64,000 nucleotides of DNA from positions 396,872 to 460,871 of the forward strand of contig JAGYXB010001578.1 in assembly GCA_022495005.1 (NCBI GenBank). The letters are read 5' to 3'. The position numbers were made by a program, and so were the translations under genes. The notes beneath the pieces were generated by a model. That model was given only the letters and a program-made list of their open reading frames with translations, had not been told where the DNA came from and searched no databases. Shown in pieces: positions 11,040-22,147 of the stretch; position 1 is the first letter of the stretch, and each line of letters opens with the position of its first letter. This DNA comes from Rhyacophila brunnea (lineage: Eukaryota; Arthropoda; Insecta; Trichoptera; Rhyacophilidae).

Positions 11040-12628
11040 TTTTTAAGAAGTGTGATGATTTCACCGTTCACCCAGTCCCTTGGGCAGCGCTCTTCTTCCC
11101 ACACCTTTGTCATCAGATGAAACATAGGGTGCAGGATTGCGCTCAAGCTGTACTTGAGGAATTCAGGATGAATCCCGTCTCCCCCCGGTGCCTTTCCGTT
11201 CTTGAGCCTTTTCACAGCCGATTTTATCTCGGTGTGCGTGGGCGGGCAATCGGAAATGTCGGTCGCTCGGGGAATGTCCAAAAGTAAAGCTTCCGCAGAT
11301 ATGTCAAAGGGATCCAAGGGGGGTGGGCGGTTCAGCACTCCGCAGAAATGATTCTTCCAAATCTTCTTGACGCATTCTGCGTCAGACTCTATTGCTCCAC
11401 TGGGACCACGAATGGCTCCGGGAGTCGGTGGTCGCCTGCCGCAGACTTCACGGGTGATTCGGAAGAGTTTCCTGGTGTCATTTCTGCTTGCTGCCTCCTC
11501 TGCCGCTTCAATTTGCCGGTTCATAAAATTGCGCTTGTCCAACCGCACGGATCGTTTGACTACCCTGTCTTGGGTCTGGTAGTCAGTCCGGCGGTCCTCG
11601 GTTCGGTCGGGGTCTCTCTCCTCGTCTCTCAGGGCTTTCAGCCTGGCTCGTTCACCAATTTCAACCCACGTTTCGTCAGACATCCACTTTGGCTGCTCAC
11701 TCCTTCTGGTACCAAGGACGGTACGAGCCGACGACACAATCGCACTCTTTATGAGGCTCCAGTCCGCCTCAATGAGGTCGGATTCAGATTTGTGCCGCTC
11801 GTAGATACAATCTACACTATCTCGTACAGCAGTTTCGAAGTCGGTCCGAATTTTTCGGCGTCGGAGCTTCTCAACGTCAATTCGTTCGCACTTTGGAGGC
11901 CTCGCCTGGCGACTGAGTTTTACTCGGATGTTTCCAATAAGTAACTCATGATCGCTATGGATATCGGCGCCTCTGTAAGTACGCACGTCGAGAAGTTCCT
12001 TTTGGTGCTTCAAGCTGTACAAGAAGTGGTCAATCTGCGTCCTCGAGAGTCCATCAGGAGACGTCCACGTATATTTGTGAATGTCTTTGTGGGGGAAAAC
12101 AGTGCCTCCGATTGCAAGCTCGTTCAGAGTGGCGAATTCTACGAGCCGCTCACCATTATCGTTGGGGTCACCGAGGCCGTGTCGTCCCATCACCGTGGGG
12201 CCAAGCACCGGGTCTGCTCCTACTCTCGCATTATAATCCCCCATTACAAACACGCGGTCTCTTCGGGGGATGGCGGAGACTGCCGCGTGGAGAGAATCGT
12301 AAAAAGCATCCTTTGTCTGCGCGTCGGCATCCTCAGTGGGGGCGTAGCACTGAAAGACGGTCAAGGAGCTACCAGGCGTCTTGAAGGAGGCACGTATCAG
12401 TCTCTCCGAGATTGGTTCCCATTTCACGAGGCAACGGGCCGCTCTCTTTGACATCAACACTGCTACTCCCTGGCGATGGTATTGCTCCTGACCTGAGTAG
12501 ACAATAGAGTAACCCTCAATCAACTTTCTCCCGGCTCCTTTCCAGCGCACTTCGCTCAGCCCTAGGATGTCCACACCATAGGTGTGCATGATGCGTGTGG
12601 CGTGCAGGTCCTTTCCGGGGGTACGCAC
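11027..12628 (-). pseudogene. LINE endonuclease plus N-terminal RT region (middle part of ORF2)
   Basis: An apurinic/apyrimidinic-type endonuclease that nicks target DNA for priming. Catalytic motifs in order: LGLSEVRWKG (Glu), VMGDYNARVG (Asp/Asn), TQIDHFLYS (Asp-His) and IHSDHELL (SDH). A linker follows, then the RT thumb/fingers start (VKRLKNGKAPGGDGIHPEFLK and DWVNGEIITLLKK). The frame then runs into a stop seven bases past a 5-A tract (minus-strand sense of 11040-11044), where one A appears missing compared with the continued RT frame. The apparent start at 12628 is a GTG directly after an in-frame TAA; the true N-terminus lies upstream in another frame. Neighbours: RT portion directly downstream, N-terminal endonuclease segment directly upstream. 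Confidence 0.93.
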
Positions 12629-12717
12629 TTACGCAGGGTGCGAACATTATATGTCCCAATGCGCATACTCGAGTTGTTAGAGAGGATTACTCTACCTGTT
12701 TCATTGTCCATTTCCAT
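12617..12717 (-). pseudogene. LINE endonuclease N-terminal segment (5' part of ORF2)
   Basis: In a second minus-strand frame an ATG at 12717 begins MEMDNETGRVIL and continues to SMRIGTYNVRTLRK. GTYNVRTL is the classic N-terminal motif of APE-type LINE endonucleases, with the conserved Asn. The frame then drifts from the rest of the domain (GKDLHATRIMHTYGVDILGLSE) at a 5-base C tract (plus strand G at 12617-12621), implying one missing base. The open frame extends back to a TAA near 12790, giving LKQINKTPTQQPR upstream of the Met, so the exact start is open. Confidence 0.85.
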
Positions 12718-12786
12718 GCAAGGTCGTCGTTTTACAGAGCCGGTTGTCGTCCGAGGCTGCTGTGTAGGTGTTTTGTTAATCTGTTT

Positions 12787-13100
12787 CAGTTAAGGAGGCA
12801 AGGTGATTAGCCCAGCGCTCCCGAGGCCTGAGCCACGAGGGCCCTAAAGGTCGGCTCGACCAGGTTTTTCTGTCGGGGATTTCCTTCCCTTAGCCAGAAG
12901 GCCAGTTTTATGGCGCCGGTCACTCGCCCTTCGCCCCCTGCTGTTAGCTACAGCGTACGCTGCATTGCCCGGAGGTCGCCACGGGGAGGCCAGCAGATGG
13001 GACTTGCTGGCAGTTTGGCATTTCCCAACTTTTGCTATGAACACATCTACTGGCGTCAATGTGTCCACTTGGGGCCGACCAGCCGTTGACCACCAAGCGT
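12787..13100 (-). other. LINE 5' leader / possible ORF1 remnant
   Basis: GC-rich sequence directly upstream of the endonuclease, with an open minus-strand frame at 12844-13068 of Arg/Gly/Ala-rich composition (SRGRRASDRRHK, ARGPRGSG-like) and no recognised domain. It ends near 13100, where AT-rich DNA resumes. It is best read as the 5' untranslated region of the LINE, perhaps with a basic N-terminal ORF. No zinc knuckle is visible. Confidence 0.55.
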
Positions 13101-13109
13101 ATACTCTAT

Positions 13110-13940
13110 GAATAAGTAAATAGTCGCATGTAATTAGTTAGAAACATAGATTGGCATTTTTTTCTTTCGAATTTGGACAACCAGCATTCAGAGAATCAGT
13201 AGGCAAAGCATGTATCCATGTTTAATAATTTCAGCCGCCAGGGTTTAAGTAACCATCATCTGAGGGGCCCAGGGGGTTTCAGAGCCCCCCCCCCGCGAGG
13301 CGCAAAGTGCCAAGTTCTTGTTTTATTTTTTGTTTTTGTGTTAAATATAAAGTTAGTCGTAATTATTTTTAGTTATTTTAGTAGAATATAATAACTATGT
13401 TGTGTTGAAATTTGTTAACCATACTGAAAAGCAATATGATGGAATAACGGTTGATAAAAATAAAAACGAGGTTCTACTGTGCGTTATACCTACGCAAGAA
13501 ACACGGCTTCATTTTGCCGAACAATAGTCGCTCTCTATATATTATTATTCTGAGGCATTGCAGCAAGCAATACGAGTACAGCTGCAAGCATCTACTATTG
13601 GGTAACTTAATTACCTTATCAATCCAGTGGGTTTATTATTTGGTATCTGCAATAGGTACCATAAGATTGGAATAATTTTGTAAAACCTTGAAAACGTATC
13701 ATAAATCAATAAAATATATTCATTGAAAATCCGCATATATTTAAAGAAATCACAACATCATTAATTCTAAATATGATGTAATACTCGTAACATTATTTTA
13801 TTTAGCCAGGATATCTCTGGTTCTTTTTGTTTATGTTGGATATTTCCTGAATGTACTGCTTCAACGATTTCACAATTATCGTTCAACGATTTCTGGAAGT
13901 ATACACAGTAACGCTAGAACAGTTAAACAGCGATCTTATT
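13110..13940. other. Mostly AT-rich, short GC-rich transposon-like patch at 13255-13310
   Basis: At 13258-13310 a palindromic GC-rich block (GGGGCCCAGGGGGTTTC, then GAGCCCCCCC and GCGAGGCGCAAAG) looks like one end of a DNA transposon, but no partner end was found. The remainder shows no recognisable content. Confidence 0.4.
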
Positions 13941-13946
13941 TTTATA

Positions 13947-14314
13947 CAGTGACGTCCTTAGACAAAATGCCGCCCCTGGGCAACGCCAAAATAACGCCCG
14001 ATTTTTTATACTTTTTTTATCATCCGTGCACGTGTCGTTTCTGGTCACCATGGACGTCGAAGGGCAACGGAAGTAAACTAGACATCGCGAACCCGATAGA
14101 AAAATTACAGTCCTGTTAAACATTTTATGTTAATTAATACATTTTGTTTCCAACCAGTGAGCTGATTTTTTTATGGAAAGATATTTTTCTTATTGGGTAC
14201 TAAGTTTATGTAGCTATTTCTATTTATCAAATGATTCTCATCGCTTTGTCGCCCTTCGAGTAACTGGCGCCCCCAAGCGACGCTCAGTCTGCCTACCCCT
14301 ACGGGACGCCACTG
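13947..14314. mobile_element. Inverted-end element, ends CAGTGRCGTCC
   Basis: The left end is CAGTGACGTCCTTAGACAAA and the inverse of the right end is CAGTGGCGTCCCGTAGGGG. The subterminal DNA is GC-rich (GCCGCCCCTGGGC; GGCGCCCCCAAGC), in contrast to the AT-rich middle. CAGTGGCG tips are common among insect hAT elements. The flanks do not show a clear 8-bp repeat. Confidence 0.5.
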
Positions 14315-14812
14315 ATAATTTACTTAATTTATTAATGTTTTCCAAATTTTATTATTAACCAAACAAACCAAAATAATTTTATTGTCGTTCGCAGTAGACC
14401 CTGAAAATTGTTATTAATTATTAACTTATACTTACGTGCATTTTATAAATAATGGTGATTCCTTAAAATAATATGGAACGTCTTGAAAAGTATTAAAATA
14501 TATAATAGTGGGAGGTTTTAGAAGACATTCTAGTCCTTTTGATGACTTCTTTAACTATTGAATGTAAAAATAATGCTTTTACATAGGTAGTAGTAAAAAA
14601 CGATCATGGGATTGTACATCAACTTTATATGGGGGGCTTTAGACAATATTTTTCTGTTATTTTACATGAGGCACGTTCCCAATATAGATATAGGTATGCC
14701 ACCATAAAGTTTCTACTTATTATTAACAAGAATTTAGATATTTTTCGTCAATCGTTGGGTGGGCTTTCCACCCAGTTAAGAAATTTTCGTCATTCGTTGG
14801 CTGCCATTTTTA

Positions 14813-15272
14813 CCACGTTTTTCTGAGCTCGTTTTCTTGTCTGTCCAGTGGTTGTTTATCGAGAACAAATCTTGCAATCGATTTTTAACTAACTTCCCGA
14901 CAGCTAGACATTTGAAACTTTTAGAATATATCAAAACACGATACCAATGCATTATTTTAATACTTTTAGCCATATTTAAGTAGAATTGAATTCATTTTCA
15001 GTTAATTCTGTTTTGTATGAAAAGTTATTTCGGAAGAAATTCGTAATCCAATCCACTATTATTGGTTAGGATTATAGGGGGTGGTCCTAGCAACTAAATT
15101 ATTAATATATACGTGCGTTACTATGGAAATCAAAATGACATTTCAGTATTCTATATTTGTTTGTTTGTTGCAAAATAGCAAAAAAATGATTTTTGTTGAC
15201 TTGTTTTTCCTAAATTATTAATACATAGAATTGTCAAGTTTATATGATTCAACAGAAAATTTAAAAACGCTG
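14813..15272 (+). repeat. Dispersed TIR repeat 'ACCACGTTTTT', copy 1
   Basis: Begins TACCACGTTTTTCTGAGC and contains the blocks TCTTGCAATCGATTTTTAAC, GAATTGAATTCATTTTCAGT and TTGTATGAAAAGTTATTTCG. The same blocks occur inverted at 24713-25165 and direct at 50024-50410. In the copy at 24.7 kb the far end reads ACCACGTTTTT when inverted, so the family has short inverted ends. No coding content. Probably a MITE. Confidence 0.7.
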
Positions 15273-15274
15273 TG

Positions 15275-16840
15275 ATCCCGTGGGGGTAGCGCAGGTCATG
15301 CGTTGCATAGGGGCGACACAGTATACAGGGCGGCGCATGAAGGAACGAATGAAAATATTAAGACTTATCAATGAAACGGACGATTAGAAAGAATCGACAT
15401 ATCAGTTTAAACAATAATTGAAACATAAAAAAAACTGACAACACAACTATTGTTTTATTGGAATACATATTGCAATGGCGGTTTATTCTTTAATAAGAGT
15501 GTCTCCAAGCCTGTTCGCACCACATACCTCCACATACCTCCACATATCTCACACCACCACTGTTTAAGAATAGGTTTCTTGGAAATGCTCAGTAGATGTT
15601 GTGTATGTCAATTTAAAGAATTTTGGTGTAAGTATTTGTCTGTTTAAGATAGCCAAAAATAAATAATAGCATAAGTCAATTTTCAGACATTTGAAACTAA
15701 AATTGGGATGGCATTCTAAGCTAAAGGTGGCACTTTTCCCAGGGACGCGACTGTACGTCGCTTTTTCTTCTATTGATTAAGTAAATATATTATATTTTAA
15801 TGTCATAAGATTTAACTGTATTCAAGATAGGTAATGCTCGTAAAAATTTAACCATATTTCTTTACGTGCTGCCAACGCCAATAACTCTCAACGACATTAT
15901 TATTACGTTACCTACATTTTCATTCAATATTGTCGTAATATAACTAACTAGTTAAGACCGGCCCTACAAGATACGAGTAATAAAGAATTATCAGAGCTGT
16001 GCGCCTGACTACCCTAGTTCCAGATATGATAACAAGATTTTATGCAATAACAGGTTATTGTATTAAGCAAAGTAACCAAGACTAATAATAATGCAGTTAT
16101 TAAATAATAGCTAAAATGTTTAACACCTATAATAATAGTATCTATAATACTGTTTATTACTCCATAGTAGATATTGGGTGATAAATAATACTGAAGAAAA
16201 GATATTGATACCTAGTATAATTTTTATAAAACAAGGTAAGTATGTAGGTACCTATGTAGATAAATAATTAATTACTATTTTATGGAATAGCATTATTATT
16301 TTTTGATAATGATATTTTTAAACTTCAGCCAAATTTTTGTGGTATCCAGCGATTAAAATTAAATAAATAAGCAGTACCTACTGATAATATATTTTTGGAG
16401 ATGATTAATAAAGATGACAACGTGAGAGTATAATCGCGGGTAAATGCTGTACTGGTGAGATCGTCACATCGATTGATTGATTGATTATATTAATTAATCA
16501 ACTGAGAGACTCGATTCGAGTGGAATGACGATATTAGTGCGTTGAGTAACGGAGTCCATGAGTGAGTGACGATTCATGGATTGTTCTTCCAATTTATACA
16601 AATACAGTAGGTACATATATTACAAGAGATATTGTCGTATTAAATAAATCATAACATACCCTACTGATCTAATTACGATTGAGGAAATGCTGAATACATT
16701 ATCGCTCTATTGTTTTGTTTTGACAACAAAATATACGTATTATGTGTCGTTTAATGTGTGATATGATTGCTACATATTCCATCTACTATTTTCTACATAA
16801 TGTTGTGCATTATCATTACTTATCATTGATCATATTCTTG
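15275..16840. other. AT-rich stretch, no gene recognised
   Basis: A GC-rich patch at 15276-15342 (CCCGTGGGGGTAGCGCAGG and CAGGGCGGCGC) looks like an eroded transposon end. A short ATTG run lies near 16471. No coding region recognised. Confidence 0.45.
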
Positions 16841-16845
16841 TCTGG

Positions 16846-16986
16846 CACTATGGCCCGGAATGGACCTTGATCGGGTCAAGCAGACTCCTCCAATGTGCTC
16901 GTTCTTCCGTAGACATTCGCCAAGTCGATCATTAGACTTGCAAGATTCTTTGCAGGCCGTCCCGGACCGACCTTTCCTCGACTATA
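16846..16986 (-). pseudogene. LINE 3'-end fragment
   Basis: Read on the minus strand, the translation holds GRPAKNLASLMIDLANV followed about 20 residues later by GPFRAIVPD, with one stop between. Known: many LINE ORF2 proteins end with GRP.K.W...(I/V)..DL and then a DR.RWR.(I/V)V motif. The match is short, and composition (GC-rich in AT-rich DNA) supports a mobile origin. Clade unknown. Confidence 0.4.
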
Positions 16987-16999
16987 AAATAAATAACCA

Positions 17000-17608
17000 A
17001 AGATGGTGGCCAGTCTGTCACTTGATCTGAGTGCATGAGTCAGAAACCACTCACCCTAGGTATTAAAAAATAATAAATGCTAAACCAAAAAAAAAACAGA
17101 TTAAGGGTATAAGCATAAAATATAAAGTGATACTTAACGCATTCGCTGCTGAGTACATAATGAGATTTTAATTGCCCCCTTTAAAATGCACGTGTGCGTC
17201 TTCCGCGTCCAAAGTATTAAGGGAACTGTATCAGCCATCCAAGCGCGAGCAATCTGCACTCGGGTTTTTGTACGCAGGATGGTCTTTCTTTCGTCTCTGC
17301 GATGATATTGCGAATATTACAGATTCATTTTTTTTTGTTTTGTCTCCTGTTATGTTCTCAATAATTGTTTTAGCAAACACACAGCGCCACGACCCATAAA
17401 GGAGTCGACAACGGTCCTGGTGACAAAGTCACCATCCAACATAATTGCATCGATCCCTGGCGGTTGCGAAGCCACCATAAAATCGTCAAGCACCCCAAGT
17501 GATACTTCCAAGATAATAATGTATGAAAGGGATAAACGCCTTGAGCCTAGATGTCCCAAACAAGATAATACACCAAATATAATAATACTATAATGCAGAC
17601 CATAATGA
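17000..17608. other. Moderate-GC stretch with open frames of unknown origin
   Basis: Frames of 75 codons (plus, 17172-17399) and 96 codons (minus, 17350-17640) overlap. The minus one includes LDDFMVASQPPGIDAIMLDG and DGDFVTRTVVDSFMGRGAV, which looks protein-like but matches no family I can name. It runs into the end of the hAT element, so it is not an intact gene. It may be a decayed transposon ORF. Confidence 0.25.
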
Positions 17609-17616
17609 GTAATGAC

Positions 17617-18802
17617 TAAGGGTTCCAATCCCGGGATCATGAACTATTTTTGATACCTATGAATCCCGGGATTGGTAAAAATAATCCCGAAACTTTCGGG
17701 ATTGATTTTTGTTATCAATTTTTATGAAAAAAATAAATATAACAGAAAAAATACTTTTAATAACATAACTAGATTAGAAATAAACTGAGTTTGATAGAAG
17801 TTTGATTCCCCCATGTGTTGCCAATTCGTTTTATTTTTTCACATAAATTAATAAAAGTGAGAAAGATTGGAAAAAACAATGCTTCCCACTCTTAATAAAG
17901 TGATTCCACCATGATCTCATACATTTTACGACAGTTTCATATTTGGCTGACTAATTTGATTTATGAAGCGGAAATGCCATAAACCATGATTTACTTTACT
18001 ATTCTTAATCTCTCTAACCCATTCATTATGTCTTTACTATCAGAAACAGCAATCTCATATAATGAATGTAAAGACTAAACACAATATTGATTCCTCGAAA
18101 TTTTATAAATTAAAATCGTTTAGATTTGTAAATAGTTTAACATAAATTAAAAATTCCACATAATATGTATGATTCTGGTAACATCCGTGATATGGATTTG
18201 AGAATTCAAGAAACATTTAGTTAGACGTTTCTACCAGAAAATGATATTCTGGAGACCCACTGGTCACGGGGAATCACCGGATAATAAATAACCAGTTTTT
18301 GCTGCCTTGCGCAATCGTAACAACATCAGAAAAAACTAGAAAAACTAATACCTCATGCTTTGGTATTACTTTGGGCATATTATTCAGAATAATGTTTTAG
18401 TTTTAATTACTTACTTAAATCTTTATTTTTTTATATTGTATTTATTGTCAATAAGATATTATGTTCTTTTTTATTTTAATTGAGCTCGTATTTGTATTTG
18501 TCATCTTCTCATAAATAAATAAAACTGTTTTACTTTCACATTATTATTAATATTACAATATTATTTACTCCATTAAACCTATGTATTTACAAGATTGAAC
18601 GTACACAATATTAACAAATAAATGTCTTACTTAAATAGTATAAATTAAATTGTACTAGATTTATTTTTGACCGATTTTATCAATGTATTTTGTATATATA
18701 AAAATGTTATATTAACTATCGAAAAAATGCCAATCCCGGGATCGTCAAATTGTAATCCCGAAATGCCAGGATCAAAAATTTGGCTCGGTATTGGGTTCCC
18801 TA
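17617..18802. mobile_element. hAT element, TAGGGATTCCAAT family, copy with exact 8-bp TSD
   Basis: The left end is TAAGGGTTCCAATCCCGGGA and the inverse of the right end is TAGGGAACCCAATACCGAGC. Both ends are flanked by GTAATGAC (17609-17616 and 18803-18810), an exact 8-bp target-site duplication, the hallmark of the hAT superfamily. Subterminal ATCCCGGGAT palindromes occur at both ends. The interior shares long blocks with the 46773-47524 copy. No intact transposase is present. On the minus strand both copies hold sequence reading KRMRSWWNYFVNSAKHC-like (clearest at 47.1 kb), weakly recalling a BED zinc finger. Confidence 0.93.
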
Positions 18803-18810
18803 GTAATGAC

Positions 18811-19640
18811 GTATACAATAGGCATGTCCGATAATACAATAATATTAAATACTTACTAAATTACTTCTACAGACCATTTCATTATAGATATAAAATAACC
18901 GTGAACTAACTCTGTATAATAAATAATAATTAAAAAAAATTATAACAAAATTATGTATATAAATGAATAAAATAAGAATTGGCTTTTACATAACAATAAA
19001 GTCAAAATGATAAAATAAATATTACTGAATCAAACACAAGCATGGCAATATACCACTGACATCTTTGTAAATGTAGTCTCAACTTGTGCAAGTCAAAATG
19101 GAATAATGGAATATTCATAGAACTTCTAAAATAATAATACAGATGTCTAAAATAACACAACCAAAAATTAATTCAAACTTCAAATGATTTGAAAATATCA
19201 AAGTCACACATTTTTATACCCTGTCAGTCAAAGTAGGTTCATCCAAAGCACAGTAATTAAATTGCATTTTCATCATGAGAACATTATAATATTTATTTCT
19301 GGGAAGAATAAATTATTTCAATAGAATGGTAACATTCCTACAATAAATTATTAACTTCTAATTAATTAGTAAAATTTTTGATGCTATATTTCTATGTGAT
19401 GTCAATTCTACTATTCACAGCAATATGTGTTACTAAGAGACCTATGAAACATATCTATAGAATTTAACGATATTGTGTATGTTGAGAAACTACGAATGTT
19501 TAGAAAAAAATTAAATATACGTGAACTTATAATACACGGAAAGATGGAAGGCGCCAGCAGCATTGGTAGAAGGAGATTATCTTAAAAACGCAACCTCCAT
19601 AATTAGCTAAATGTCCAAGGCGATGGGGATCTGATACCAT
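18811..19640. other. AT-rich stretch, nothing recognised
   Basis: No gene, tRNA-like box or inverted ends recognised. Confidence 0.5.
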
Positions 19641-19646
19641 AGGCCT

Positions 19647-19886
19647 CAGCGCTCGAAATGGAAAAGTTTACGAACCGGAGCGCTCGAAAATTTTATGAGG
19701 ATATTAACAAGGTTATCAAATTTTATGTGTATTCTATAAACACAAGTGTGCTAGAATTTTTGTTGTATCTATGGCATATCTATCTCATACGGTCAAATTA
19801 TTTTGTCCGTGAGACGGAGCGATAACTTTACAGATTTCACGAAATGGAACGGCGCTCCGGTGCGTTCCTGTCCATTTCGAGCCCTG
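19647..19886. mobile_element. Small hAT-like MITE, CAGSGCTCGAAATGGA family, copy 1
   Basis: The left end is CAGCGCTCGAAATGGAAAAG and the inverse of the right end is CAGGGCTCGAAATGGACAGG. Subterminal GGAGCGCT and GGAACGGCGCTCCGG motifs recur. It matches the copies at 21824-22046 and 27348-27584 but lies in the opposite orientation. The flanks (ATAGGCCT / ACAAGCCC) agree at only some positions, so the duplication is eroded. At 240 bp it has no coding capacity. Confidence 0.8.
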
Positions 19887-19889
19887 ACA

Positions 19890-20500
19890 AGCCCATAATA
19901 GGGAGGTGAACTTCAATTTGGTCGTCAACCTTCGATAGAAGACGGCACCAAAATAAGAATAAATTTATGACTCACGTGGTGGCATTTATATTATGTACAT
20001 TGCAATTTCGCAAAGCATGGTTATTCTAGTTAAATGAATGTATATAGTAACACTTAAGGGTTCTAAGACAATAATTACACCCTACATAAACTTCCTCGGA
20101 TATTTACCGCCCGTGTAAAAAACTTCTAGTACATAAATAACAAAAACTCTTAAAATAAAATTTCCTTGACATACCTATAATAGATGCAAAAAATATTTAG
20201 ACACAACAATATTGATACTTACTTAGTTACAAATTAAAAATTATATGTACTAACAGCTTTATTAATATGTAAGTACGTTTTAAATAAAAGTATAGAAAAG
20301 GGAGAAAATTAAATTAGTCATTAAATATTGAAATCTCTGACAGAAACATTATTTAAAATTATGCTAAAACTTAATATATATACATTTTACTATAAACAGA
20401 GAGAAAAATAATTCATTTACGATATTGAGAATGAATTTCTCAAATACATTTTTATATCCATTGTTTAGTATCATGAAAATATAATCTTGAATACTATCGA
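19890..20500. other. AT-rich stretch, nothing recognised
   Basis: No recognisable gene or element. Confidence 0.5.
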
Positions 20501-20508
20501 GTGAGTAT

Positions 20509-21088
20509 TAGGGATTGCAATACCGGTATTTCAAAACCGGTATCTCAGTATTTTTCGATACCGAAATACCGGTTTTGAAAATCAGGCAATACCGATGTAT
20601 TCGGTATTGAAAGTGGATATAAAATGTTTTAAATAATATAAAAGGTTTAGCAGGATTGTATTTTTTTGTCAATATTGTGTTTGGTTTTACTTCTTATGGG
20701 ATAAAAGTAAAGAAGTAATTTAGTATAAAAAGTGTAATAAAACATTAGGTGGAATTATCGGTGGGGTGCATCCAAAAACACTTCGTAATTTTTTTTTTAT
20801 TGAAAGATCATTCGAAGAAGAAAGTTCCAATAGTTCAAGGTAATTGTAAACATTAGTATCTCTACCATATTTTGCCTATTTTTATATTATTACATACATA
20901 CATTATGTACTTATTTAGATATTTTTGATATACAATATTAATATTTTAAAGAGTTTTTTTATATAATACATATTTTTTGGTTTCTGTTTTTTTTTATATT
21001 TTTCAAGAATGCCGTTATTAATACCGGTATTCAATTGGAAATACCAAAATACCGGTATTGGTATTTTCATTCGGTATTGCTATCCCTA
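20509..21088. mobile_element. hAT element, TAGGGATTGCAATACCGGTA family, copy 1
   Basis: The left end is TAGGGATTGCAATACCGGTA. The right end is its inverse with changes (TAGGGATAGCAATACCGAAT). Subterminal TACCGGTATT motifs repeat several times on both sides. Flanks GTGAGTAT (20501-20508) and GCGAGTAT (21089-21096) agree at 7 of 8, a hAT-type duplication. A second copy with an exact duplication is at 55683-56270. The tip TAGGGATT is shared with the CCCGGG-rich family, suggesting mobilisation by the same transposase. No coding content. Confidence 0.92.
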
Positions 21089-21099
21089 GCGAGTATGAA

Positions 21100-21820
21100 A
21101 CAATATTTAATTACTGTGAACAACGTTAACATTATATGCGAATCTAATTAATATATATAAAAAAAACATTAGTACTTATATACAATACAGTGAGTAAAGA
21201 AATCTACTGTGTATGATGAACAGAATATGTTTTAAGGATTTATAAAAGTTTGTCACTCTTTTACCACTAACTGGCTCAAAGAAAAAAACAACTGATGCTC
21301 CTAATTCATCAAGAAGTAAGAAATGAGACATATAAGTAAGTAGAGTAATATGATTGTGCAATTACTACTTCCGCGAAAGACTTGGGTATACAGGTATTTT
21401 AAAATGCGCGGAGATGCATTTCTCAGCAATTTTAGAAGTGTAAGCTCGAAAGCAAACAAATAACTTTTAAAGTAGAACCAAGTGGGTCAGTCGTAGATCT
21501 CGGTTAGCTATGAGTATAGTACTTCTACAAAACCCTACTTACAGCTCGAAGTTTTGTTTACTTAAGTGATGATGTAAGGTAGGTACATCAGTAAATAAGT
21601 GTTTTTTTTATCTTTTATTATTTTTCCTAATACCTAATACAATTATTATTGTTTAGAGTTTTTTTGTGATTAATCATTTTATTTTGTTTTGAATTGTAAG
21701 TTCAACATTAGGATTTACAATTAACATGATTGACGTAACGTGCATGTATAAATTCTAATTGATGGGAGATTTGCACAATTTCATAAGGAACCATTTTAAG
21801 AAACCTCGATTTCGCCTTTC
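21100..21820. other. AT-rich stretch, nothing recognised
   Basis: No recognisable gene or element. The 61-codon minus frame at 21176-21361 has no motif. Confidence 0.5.
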
Positions 21821-21823
21821 GGC

Positions 21824-22046
21824 CAGGGCTCGAAATGGACCGGAACGCACCGGAGCGCCGTTCCGGTTCATACGATCCCCAAAATTATCGCTTCGTCTCG
21901 TGTTAATAGTAATTTGCCCGTGTGAGCGAGATATATCATATTATAAAAAAATCTAACACAATCCTTTTTTTAAATACATATATGTATAGAATTAGATAAG
22001 TAACAGTGTTAATATTTTCGTAAAATTATCAAGCGCTCCGGAATTC
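21824..22046. mobile_element. hAT-like MITE, CAGSGCTCGAAATGGA family, 3'-truncated copy
   Basis: Starts CAGGGCTCGAAATGGACCGG and follows the 27348-27584 copy closely (GGAACGCACCGGAGCGCCGT) until AAGCGCTCCGG near 22041. There the last ~32 bases of the family are missing and sequence of a different hAT family begins. The junction marks a deletion or recombination between neighbouring elements. Confidence 0.75.
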
Positions 22047-22147
22047 CAAGACTGAACGTACACAATATTAACATAAATGTCTTAAATAGTATAAATAATT
22101 ATACTAGATTTATTTTTGACAGATTTTATCAACGTTATTTGTATATA

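Larger units (their letters stand above)
9675..13100 (-). mobile_element. Nearly full-length APE-type LINE retrotransposon (RTE/CR1-like)
   Basis: A minus-strand non-LTR retrotransposon with a 5' leader (about 12787-13100), an apurinic-type endonuclease, a reverse transcriptase and a C-terminal tail with a YLG...WLGHVLRM-type region. There is no RNase H domain. On the minus strand the 3' end is followed by about three units of a T-rich repeat (TTTTTAC-like, 9675-9702) instead of poly(A), as is common in RTE-clade LINEs. Two single-base shifts break the reading frame. Three truncated copies of the same family lie elsewhere in the window. Clade assignment is tentative. GC content is visibly higher than the surroundings, consistent with a fairly recent insertion. 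No target-site duplication was found. Confidence 0.9.

Noticed and set aside
11348..12451. Plus-strand open frames of 167 and 198 codons across the LINE
   Set aside because: Antisense shadows of the endonuclease domain, whose minus-strand reading carries all catalytic motifs.
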